Shown: one piece after another, positions 54,101 to 64,000 of the stretch
How positions within the stretch are numbered: the stretch's first letter is position 1
Layout: each line of letters opens with the position of its first letter
Assembly (NCBI RefSeq): GCF_001577835.2
Contig: NC_029526.1
Location: 5,540,261 to 5,604,260, forward strand
Reading direction: 5' to 3'
DNA length: 64,000 nucleotides
Source: Coturnix japonica
Taxonomy: Eukaryota > Chordata > Aves > Galliformes > Phasianidae
Program-made: the position numbers and the translations under genes
The notes under the pieces: model-generated
Database searches by the model: none
What the model was told of the DNA's origin: nothing
Seen by the model: the letters and a program-made list of their open reading frames with translations, nothing else

Positions 54101-56989
54101 ACCTAAGTTCACCCAAGTGGCAGAGGTACTGTCTTAGTTTGTGGAGTGCGAGGAGGAAAAATGTCTTAACAATCTCGTTCTCCTGCCTATGCGCACATCT
54201 CCACTATTTTCTGTACTGTGCTGATAGACTGCCTGTGCTTGAAAGGGCCCGGCAGGCTCAAGGTCAGCTGCAGACGAACTCTCTAATTGCATGGGTCTGG
54301 CTGACCTCCGTGTTGCGGAGTGAGTAGGGATCATAGCAGACAGAGGACAAGGGAAAAGGTGGAGGAAATGTTCCTACCATGATGGCAGCCAGCTTAAAAC
54401 TTGATTCGGATTGCTCCCCAGAGACAGTGCCCATGCTGTGAGGAGCTCTGTTGGAAGGAGACAAGAAGACATTTTGCCCAGACAGTAAGTCAATATCAGC
54501 ACTTGTAGATATCACTTCACAATAATGCTTTTTGACAGACTGCTGTCAGTGCTCTGGAAACTGGTATCAAGAAGGCAGAAAATGAGAACTTGTGGCAAGT
54601 TGTTGTTGCCTCTGCTTCGTATAGTCACCCAGCTTGCACTGTCTCCTGACTGGTTGCATGTGTTACTGAGAAGGTTCAAATAGATGAGCAGTGGAAACAT
54701 GCCACTGGGCTCTTAAAACTGTGGAAAAGAATATCGCAGAGAGTAAGTACTTACAACCACAAAACAGTTCTGTAAAGAGAAAATATGCTTTAAGAGTAAT
54801 TAATAGTGGTGAGAAAAAAAGAAATCAGCCTGAGAAGCAGCATGCCATGTCAAGAGCCATGACGATATCGTACCCTCTCCAGCAGCAGGACTGTGGTTGT
54901 GGTATACAGCCATGTCACCTGCAGGGTGACACCCAACACCATGCAGGGTTGGGAGCTCCAGCCGTCAGGGAGCCCTCTGTGCTCACTATGTGTGTCTCAC
55001 CAGGCTGCAACACACTTTGAAGTGTGCATGGACTCTCCTCTCAGCTTCCTTGTTAACTTCTTGCCCTGGCAGCAGAAAAGGTAAAGCACCTTCCAAGTGT
55101 GGAAGAGCCAAGTGCCCGCAGCTGCCAATGACCTTCATGGGAGCTCTGGATGCTCAACTCATTTGGGATGATCCTCACAAAAATGCAGACCAATTTGTAC
55201 TGCATGGGAGAAGCACTGTATTGTAGCTTCCAAATACAACACAGAAAATGAGGCTACCTGCACAGAGGAGACTTTATCGGTGCTGTTGCAGATGTTTCAT
55301 TGGTCAGTCACCAGTAGCATGTGCAACACTTGTCCCAAGTGGCCTTAGGGCTCATCCCTGCTGAAACCACCTAGGCAGCAGAGGAACCTGCTGGCACCAC
55401 ATGCTACAGGATGAGTATCCTGAAACTCACTGAAATAGGCTGCCTGGCCTGGAAGCTCTGAGTGGATTATCCAGTGGAAGCTCATGCAGTTGTTGATGAA
55501 CTTAGACACAAAAAGATCTGGGAAGCTTTAGGGCCAGGTAAACACAGAAGTGTGGATATGGAAGTGGTTTCAGGAGTGGCTCAGTCCCCCTCCTGCTATG
55601 AAATGGGGTCATTATATCCATACTTTCACTAGCTCTTTGCTCAACTGATAGGAAAAACAAAACAAAAAACCAAAAAAGAGCAAAAGCGAGCCCTTTGGAA
55701 TAAGACCCTGCCTCCATCTTAGAAATTCACCTTATTTGCAAGGCAGCTGGCTCCAGGAAGGCTCAGAATGAGCCACTCTGCGTCTTGCTTCTGGTCAGCG
55801 CAAATTGGGCCTCAGTGACCAGCAGGTCAAGGAAACAAAACTCAAAGGCTACGCACAGTGACAGCTGCTGTAAGTGATGATGTTTAGTCTGTATGCAACC
55901 CTCGCTGTTTTCCAGGGGTCCATTATTTTGGGGACATAGAAGGTTTCCAAAAAAACATGACAGCCACCTATTACTGTATGATGCAATAACCATTCATTTT
56001 AGGTTTTATATTTGTGTTGCATGCATTTGTGGTTGCCCTATTCTATATAATCATAATTTGCCTCTGACTTGCTTAAAAGTCATGGTGACATCAAAAGCGA
56101 TGCTATTTAATGCTACATGTGCTTGAAGGCTGATGTTTGCTCGCTGTTCTCAGGCTGTCACTGCACAGGGGTCTGGCTGCTGGTTTGTGCAGCTGAATGA
56201 GCTCTACAAGGAACTGGAAACCTGCGTGGAGCACAGGGATGTGGCAGGTGCTGGAGATCACTGAGATTCCCCTTGCGTGGGCTGCTGTTGTGGGTGCTCT
56301 CTGTACAGAGATCACAAACCAAACTGGTTTAAATTTCTGTCTTTAAAGAAAGCCCAGCTCTTCCTCACAGCTCGCAGCGCTGTCACGTGAGGAGGCACAG
56401 TGCGGTGATCTGCTTTCCGAGGGGCTGTTGCCATGCGGTTTTGCACCGTGCCGGCGGCACAACGGCTGCTGTAATTAACGTGTCAGAGTCTGGCTTCTGG
56501 TGGGAGTGGTAATAGCATGGCTCTGGTGGAGCTCCTGCTGCCAGGCTCTCGCTGGGCTGCTGTGCTAAAGTTTCGGGCTGGATCTTTCTGGATTTTCATT
56601 TTGCTTCTCAAATAGCTCTGTGTCTTTTCAGCACCTCCAGAACCACCCAACATGTACTTTCCACCAGTGTTTTTCGTTTGTGTTCAGTCCCTTGGGATCT
56701 ACAGCACCATCACTCCCAGGACTGGCTTGTAGTGGGGCAGTAGGCTGCCAGCAGTCCATAACGGAGTGATACACAAGCTGTTGTACTGTTATATTTTGCT
56801 ACCTGTCACTCTAATGTCACTCCTAATGCAGGAATTATGCCCCCATTGTGTATAATTACATTTCTCCTCCCAGCCCTGCTCAAGGAGCAGTGAAAAGATG
56901 GAGCTGTTAATATTAAGAGCACATCTTCCTCAAAAAAAGTCAGAGGTCACACCTTAATTCCTAGTGCATGAGGGTGGTTAATCAAGGGG
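51131..56989. other. Gene-poor stretch, nothing recognised
   Basis: Composition is somewhat higher in GC than the previous 10 kb. No repeat family, RNA gene or splice-bounded exon is evident. A CpG-retaining patch lies at about 56,385-56,480. Confidence 0.5.
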
Positions 56990-57310
56990 CGACTGGGCTA
57001 GAATAAGTATGGGGACAGAAATATCCTGCACAATTTCTGGTGTAATTTAATTAGAAACAAAGTATTAATAGCATCTGAACGTGCAATGCTGTTTTGCCTT
57101 GCAGTGTGTATAGACTTACTTGGAGCTAGTCTGATGGAAAACCTATTGAATTTCTGTTTCCTATTTTTTCTTTTTTTAATAAAGGAAAATAATAAGCTAT
57201 AATCAATAATAATAGTACTTAAAAGCAATGAGCCCTGGCAGGAATCAGCCTTCTACTAGCTCTCCTTAGAGTTTCTCTTTCAGGTCAAGATGATGCTAAT
57301 TAATTAGGTG
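56990..57310. promoter_or_regulatory. AT-rich homeobox-motif cluster, possible conserved non-coding element
   Basis: Within 320 bp there are TTTAATTAG near 57,047, ATAATCAATAATAATAG near 57,199 and a 12-bp palindrome CTAATTAATTAG (57,296-57,307), a double TAAT homeodomain site. The block is non-repetitive. Function is inferred from motif content only. Confidence 0.22.
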
Positions 57311-58088
57311 TTTGGCAAAAGTTTGTGCTCTACTTGTCCCAGTAATGAACTTCCATCCTTTAATTTTCTCAGTAGCACAGAGTTCCTCAGTGGGAAAGCA
57401 ACCATGGGGCTGCTGTGTTGGGATTTGTGCTCACTGGGGACTTGGGCTTCCTGGCACAGCCCTGGGTTGCCCTGTGCTGTCCCAACCCTATGGGCTGGGT
57501 GCTGCCTGTGGAGCTCTGCGCCCCTCCAAGAACTGTGCTGGGTTTCTCCAGGGCAGGGTCCTGGGCCTGGGTTCATGTTCATGGGGTGCCTCTCCTGAAT
57601 GGCACAACTAGGAAGTCTTAGTGGAAATAGAGCTTATTGCAGCCACAAAGTGGATTTCCTTTCCTTCCCACTCAATATAGATTGACTTTTAATACTTCTG
57701 TTTAATACTTCTTTTCACCAAAAAAAAAAAAAAAGTTAATATAGTCAGTGTCTTATAACTTGATTTCAATTATGAGATCCTAAAGCAGTCTGGGCTTCTT
57801 AATGAATTAAGAAATAAAGGCTATGATAATTGAATTCAGCATGGCTTGCAAAATGCTTTGTTCAGATGAAAACGCCTCTGCTAATGCCAACTGTTTTCAT
57901 TGCTGGTGACTTGTGTGCCTTCCTGCTGTGGTTTCCGTGAGCTGGGCTGCCCTGCTTTGCTGCTCTGGGCACTTGTGGACCAGGGGAGGGGACAGAGTGG
58001 AGTGGGACAGGGACATCCCTAGGGATCCCGCATGCTGTTATCAGTTCTGCCTTAGTGAAGGCTGTGTGTATCCTATGTATAAAAAAAT

Positions 58089-58119
<31 letters not shown>

Positions 58120-58120
58120 T
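58089..58120. repeat. (TA)n(GA)n microsatellite
   Basis: About ten TA units are followed directly by about six GA units on the plus strand. Confidence 0.93.
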
Positions 58121-61100
58121 CACCAGCTCTGCCCATACACTCGTTTTTGACAAAGAACATTTGCACCCCCAGGGCTGGGATGTTCTCATTGTCCCTGCTG
58201 CTGGCTGCACCGCAGGGAGGTGGAAGCCCTGAGGAGCCCAAACATCCTTCTTTTACAGAACCTTTTGTTCTGGAAGTGAGACGGTGGCTGCAAGGCAAGC
58301 AGAGGGGAGGGTGTGCATCAACTCCTCTCAGCAGCACAGGCACGTTCGGGCACTGGGGCTGCTGCTGGGGGCTGAGGATTTCCAGCAAGTGCTAGCTCCA
58401 GGCTCACAACGGCGCTTGGGCTCCAATTATAGTGATATCTTGCTCTCAGACCAATTAAAATTTCATAATCTCTCCACCAGACGGAGTGGACAGTGTTATG
58501 CTGGGTCAAGAAATATCTTCTAGCTCTAGTCGTTCTCCTGGAAGTTTTTGGCTCCATGAGGAATAGTACCTATACAGGACTTATGAAGAGGGGCTGTGAA
58601 AGCACAGAAATTGCAGCTTTCTTGCAGCCATTTTTGCAAGCTATTCTATTCTATGTTTAGGGGCAGGAAGATTAAGCTTTGAAATACGGGTTGTAGATAA
58701 GGCTGTAAGGAAGTTTAGGATCACAGCCTTAGGTGAAAATGAAGCTGTAATACATAAAGCATTAGAAAGGTGAAGTATAATGGCCTCCCCCAAAGACATC
58801 TGAACAGCTGCAAGGAAGTCTGCCTTATTGCTGCAATTTGAACATGAATTACATTGCAGTAGGAAAGACCTGTCTCTGATCAGAGATGTGACCATGCAGC
58901 CATTTCTGTTTCAGTCAAAGGTAGCTGCATTTCTGTTAATGGTGTTGTCGATTACAGCGAGCCTCCAGGCAGTCTGCAGAGCCAGGAAAAGCCCCTGGAG
59001 CAGAGCTGCTCTGCTTGTTCTACCATGAAGTGTATCTTGAGGCTGGCACCATCCTTCCTCCTGGCCAGGGCTTACTCTGTCAAAGGGAGCTCCATGCCAG
59101 CAGTGGGAGTGTCTCCACCTGGGTGCATGGAGCCGTGGGCTTGTTACCTGCCCACATCCCTCACCACAGCTTTGCATCAGAAGCCATTGCACTGGGAGGT
59201 GCGCTCATCTGCAGGATGGTGCTGGGAGCATCTCAGCTGAGCAAGGCCAGTAAATCTGAATCCAGGTGGGGAACAGAAGCTGTCTCCTGCCATGTGTGTG
59301 GTGTGACGGCAGCGGTGCTGCTACCATCTATTGGTGGGCAGCAGAAAGGGAGCAATCACAAAGCTGCCTGCAGCTTGCATACCACGTGGCACTTGGGCAA
59401 ATACAGAAAGGAATGCCTTTTTTGCTAGGACAAACTGCTTGGCTAGGCCTCCCAAATCTTAAATAACAAGAGAACCACTACAGTGGGGGCTGAGTTGCTG
59501 CAAATGGTGGTTTAAAGAAGGTGATGGCATGTGTTAACATCCAAGAGGTGTTTGTAGAAAGCCGAACCTGCCTGTGCAGGTGCTGCAGGCCACAGGCAGA
59601 GGGTTATGTCTCTGGAGGTTTGGTCATTGCAGAACGGGATGCAGCAGTGCTCTGAGGTGGCAAACAGCCTTCAGCACATCCCCAGCTCCCCACAGAGCTG
59701 GGCTCCCATAGGGCCATACTGGGAAGGTTGTAAAGCTCTTTTTGTATTTTTAATAACGAGGCGGACAATAACTCTATTTACGAAGAAATCTTCCTTCTGC
59801 AGGATTGTGGCGTATACCTGTTCCTACAACCCTCTCACAAATGGGCAATTCTTGTTCTGGTTTTTTTCTGGCAGGGATGTTTTGTTTTCCTGTTGGCTGA
59901 TGCTGTCTGCTCAGTCTGTGGAGGATTAACCTATGTGCTGTTGCTAGGTGGCCTTAAGCAAAGAAATAACACAGATCACAGGCTCCTGCATTCCTACAGT
60001 GTGTAACTCCCTTGTTCAGCAAGATTTCTCTTTCTCTGTCCTTCTGTTTTGTGTTTATGGCTGTGGAGATGTATATATTAGAGAATGCACATATAATTTG
60101 CACAAGAATAATGGATTAGACCCCCTATAAAACATTGGTTTTATTTGGACTCGCAACATGTAGCAACTCACTCTTTGCCAGCCTTCCATGTTTTGCTTTC
60201 TGTTGGTGTCTAAGCCTCATCCATCATTTCCAGATGTGTTTCTGCCCAGTGTGAGGTCTCGGACTTAGCAGGGACATGCGGCTTGTCACATCCTGGAGGG
60301 ACCTGTGCCTGCAGCATGTGGAACCCATCAGGGAAGCAGCACTTGCCTTTAAGATTTTCAAGCTTATTTTCTTGAGAGTTCATTTCATGACATTTTCAGA
60401 AATGTGGTTATTCAGAACTCAGTTACTTCTGATGCTGTACACTGGGTGACTGAATATTTTGCACCACTGCCACCCTGGCTAGATAGCAACAGCCAGGTAA
60501 ATCCCGTCAGTTTTCAATTGAATGCAGAAACATTGCCTGCAGTTGCCACCAATCATTTCCATATCCAAAGTGTGTTACCTGTAACATGTTTTGCTCATGG
60601 CATTGGAACAGGTGTCGTAGGTTGATCCAGCACAGGTGCAAGCAGAGCTAGCAGGATTCACTGTCATTTGCCCCCTTCTGGCCCAGCTCTGAGTAGGGAC
60701 CACATAGATGTATTGTTCCATCTCAGCCTCCTGCATCAGGTATGCTCATGCTGAATACGTTGCTCTGCATTAATGACGTGCATTTGGCTGAAATGCCAAC
60801 AGGATTTTTTTCACTCTGATATAAAAAATACGTATTTCTGCAAAGCTTGTGTTCCTCCTCACACAGCGCCTGCATGGAGCAGCACCAGCACACAGGGCAG
60901 GGGCACAGCTGTGCTGCCAGCACACCTCCAAGCAGCCATGTGCCCTTAGAAGAGTGATGCTGGTGTGGGCTTGAAGTGTGGCTCAGCCACTTGGGGCTGC
61001 TGCCAGGCAGCGCTGCCATAGGCTCATGGCTTCACCAGCTTGCTTCGGGAACATGTGGGAAACATTTGGGTTTTGCTAACATGGGGCATGTGTAATGCTT

Positions 61101-61961
61101 GAAACCCTGAGCCTTTGTGCTTGGAGCATGAATCAAAGCAGTGGACGCATGGCCTGGTGCAGCCCATGTGAGCTCCCTCCCACTGGCTGCACAGCTAAGC
61201 TGCCAGCACTGTGTGCTCCTCACCCCCTGCCATGCCACTGCTTTCTCACAGCTCCTGCTGCTTCATTTTCCTCCCTTGGCTCCCGTTGCCATGACCCGCT
61301 GGGCTGGCCGCTGGCAGGAATTCATGCCCCTCCGGCTGCTCCTTGCTGTGCCTGTGCTGGCCCTGAAGCAGCCCCCCTCTCCTCCCCCAGCTGCCCTGGA
61401 AGGCTCAAAACAGAAATGCACCAGAAGGAGCTCCCATCCTGAGGCCTGTGATACATTTTTCCTCTTTCAAAAGGAGGTACTGCTCAGTCATGTGCTGGTC
61501 CCTAGTGGAGGTGGCTCCCATCATGAGACTAGGGCTGCTCTGGGGTTGGCCACCAATGCTGGCTGGAGCCTCACTGCACCCATGCACTGGGGAGGGGTGG
61601 GATGGCTTTCAGACAGGCCCTGTGCAGCTGTGCTATGCTGTGTCAGGCTGTGCTGTGCCACACTGGCACCTGGCAAGGACCCTTTGACATGTTCTCACAG
61701 TGCCACCTGCTTCCCACCACAAGCTCATTGCTGCTATCACACCAGTTCAGAGGGGGAACCATAAAAACCTTAACGTTAAAGAACTAACTTTCTTGAAAGT
61801 GCCAGGGGGTCTTCCAGTGCAGCTGTGGGCTGTGTTCATCAGTAGCACTGGGCAGTGAGCTGCTCCTTTCAGCATAACTAGAGTGGAAGCAGATGCAGGA
61901 AAGAAGTGAGTGGAAACTATTAATTTTGTAGAATGAGACTTGATTTGTGTTTCAGTTTTCT

Positions 61962-61980
61962 TTTCTTTTTTTTTTTTTTT
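61962..61980. repeat. Poly(T) tract
   Basis: A run of about 17-19 T on the plus strand, with no recognisable retroelement body attached. Confidence 0.85.
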
Positions 61981-64000
61981 GGTGCAGATTGAAGGGACAG
62001 CAGCAGTTTGTCAGCCCATCTTCAAGTCACTCAGTGCAGCACAGGGCTGTGACATGGGCTTGGCCTTGGCCTTCATCCTTTAGGGCAGCTGTGATGGGGC
62101 AGAAGCAGGGGAGGGACACAGCTCAGCCCTGGTTGGGATGGGGCTGAGCTCACAGCCCAGCACTGGGATGTGCCATAGTGTGGGGTGAGTACTGGCACCA
62201 CACTGTTGTGGTTAACCACAAGCAATTGTCCAAAGCTCTTTGGTGATGGTTTTCACAGCAGAGATGGTATCAGTGGTGAGAAGGATTTGGTACAGCAGTT
62301 CGCTGTCCTGTGTGCACAGGAGCTGCAGCCCTTTTCATAAACACAAACTGTGGGGTGTTTTCTGTTCCTTAGAAAAATCCTTTGAGAAGGACTGCAGACC
62401 CACTTCTAACTGTAATGAATGGGACCCAGAGTAGGTAGATGATAGAGAGGATAGTTTCTCTGCATCGTGATAAGTACATGGAAACACAAAGCAGTGTTTT
62501 TTTATAATAGGCATCATAAGTTGTTAATCAACATTATAATGCTATTAATTGTCTTAGTGAGAACATTCACAGGCAGATAGACGTAAAGCCTGGAAAATCC
62601 TTAGACCTGAAGGCAACTTGGTCATGCAGTGCAGATCCTCTGTCTGACTCCCACTCTGCTTCCTGGGGCACTTAACTGGAAGAGGCTGCAATGAACAGTT
62701 TGCTCAGTGAGTGCTGGAAAGGACAAAATAGCTGTTTGTGTTTGCAGGGTACTGCACGGCCTGTGTCTTTAGCCCAGTTATCAGTAATGATTGTTTTCCT
62801 GGAACTGTGCAGGGGTGTGTGTGTGTGATTCCTCTCCAGATGGGTATTTTGTGATATTTGAGCTAAATTCAGCTCTGGTGTATGATAGTGTTTTACAGAA
62901 AGTGTCACTAACTGCACCACTTACTCTGTCTTGATTTTAGGCTATTTTTTTTTAAATAGAGGGAAAGATGATTGATAGAAGTAGGTTCTGTACACAAGTA
63001 GATGATAGGAAAAAAACCTGAAATCACTGTTGTCATTAGAGATGTGTGAATGCTAACATGGTGCATGCAGCAAATGTAATTCTGTGCACGGCCAAATAGA
63101 TTTTGCAGTGGAACTTTCTCTTTGTCAGTGCTCTGGGACAGCAGCTCGATCCTTTTTTGCTGTAAGCCCCCAGAGCACAACATGGCATGACTGCTCTTGC
63201 TGGGTCCTGCCTGCAGCCACCCCTCATGTGCAGCCTCTCCTCTGTGTGCAGCGTTCCTGCCTTGCAGCTCCTGGCGGCCTGAATTCAGGCTGTGGCTGCC
63301 CTCTGCTATGGCTAAAACAGGGGATGCCTGTTATTTATTTATGTAAAATGTTCGGAGGCATTAACTCACAAACACCATAGAAACTGGGCTGGTATTGTAG
63401 CTGGGGCTTTTATTCAGGTTGTCTGATGCGCTGCGGATGCCGCCTGCCTTTGTGTGCTCCAATCCAGCGTTTATCCCGACGATGCCTTTGTGTTCCCCAT
63501 TTGACATATTTTACTGTAAAGAAAGAGCGACACTGTCTTGCAGCTGTATCCACGGTGACATTTGACTCTCAACTGAATGAGTGCATTGTGCCATGTGTTT
63601 TGGAAACATTATCTCTTTTAAGAACTAATCCAGCCTTTAACAGCTTCCCAGTGCCTGCCTGCCTTTGCCATGGAGAGCTCAGGTGCTTGCCCACCTCTGT
63701 GCAGCCTCTGCCCGCTGCCTCCTTCCCCTCATGCTGCTGGGGCCTGAGCTGGGCTCCCTCTGCTCAGTCTTTTTGTCTGTGTGTAGACCCTTTGATGGAA
63801 TGTGCTGCAGGGCATCTCCTGGGTTGTCAGCATTTTGCCACATTTCTCATAGGCATTATGAGCATCTCCTATGTCTATGTGTACGATATGTACTTTAAGG
63901 TGGATTCTTGCACTCCATGATGATGATGATCCCTGTGTGGCTGACTCATTGAGTGTCCAGCTGATTGGTTCTTTTATGTGTCAAAAACAGTTCTCTTTTT

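Larger units (their letters stand above)
57311..64000. other. Gene-poor stretch to right edge, nothing recognised
   Basis: No coding exon, in particular no C2H2 zinc-finger exon of ZNF423, could be found. It includes a TA/GA microsatellite (58,089-58,120), a T-run (61,962-61,980) and a GC-rich patch at 61,140-61,760 whose 207-codon open frame has no family resemblance. Confidence 0.5.

Noticed and set aside
61141-61764. 207-codon plus-strand open frame
   Set aside because: No domain or splice context; the local GC-rich composition explains the lack of stops.
33600-64000. Search for ZNF423 coding exons
   Set aside because: No C2H2 zinc-finger spacing or known N-terminal residues were found in any frame.

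Overview
The window is vertebrate nuclear DNA, most likely from a bird and probably a galliform such as chicken. The evidence is intron-rich genes with GT-AG splice sites, CpG-rich promoters in an AT-rich background, and CR1 LINE fragments as the only recognisable interspersed repeats. Nothing prokaryotic, viral or CRISPR-like was seen. The gene order matches the human 16q12.1 block CNEP1R1-HEATR3-TENT4B, which from memory corresponds to chicken chromosome 11; that placement is inference.

All three recognisable genes lie on the minus strand, head to tail, and I rebuilt their exons from splice sites and family sequence. CNEP1R1 (32,587 to 28,092) is complete: six exons, 125 codons, the two-pass regulatory subunit of the CTDNEP1 nuclear-envelope lipin phosphatase. 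Its fourth intron has textbook minor-spliceosome (U12-type) signals. HEATR3 (26,594 to 10,496) is complete: fifteen exons, 675 codons, the Syo1-type importer of the RPL5/RPL11 5S RNP. About 280 bp separate the CNEP1R1 poly(A) signal from the HEATR3 start codon. TENT4B (PAPD5) contributes only its first coding exon (3,862 to 3,303), with its CpG-island promoter and part of intron 1; the catalytic exons lie beyond the left edge.

Layout: 1-3,302 TENT4B intron 1; 3,303-4,450 TENT4B exon 1 and CpG island; 4,451-9,760 intergenic, with an old CR1; 9,760-26,640 HEATR3; 26,860-32,790 CNEP1R1; 32,843-33,131 a minisatellite of alternating 16-bp units; 33,132-33,600 a CpG-enriched stretch with a plus-strand TATA box; 33,600-64,000 about 30 kb with no coding exon I can support, holding two CR1 pieces, simple repeats and a few AT-rich homeobox-type motif clusters that could be conserved regulatory elements. 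In human the gene beyond CNEP1R1 is ZNF423, transcribed away from it, so this gene-poor flank may be its upstream or intronic territory; none of its zinc-finger exons is visible.

The three genes serve separate jobs (lipid phosphatase regulation, ribosomal protein import, RNA tailing) and share an address rather than a pathway. No previously undescribed multi-gene system was found. The best leads are the U12 intron, the 16/32-bp minisatellite beside the CNEP1R1 promoter, a 17-bp perfect hairpin in CNEP1R1 intron 1, the two-start architecture of TENT4B and the possible divergent promoter.
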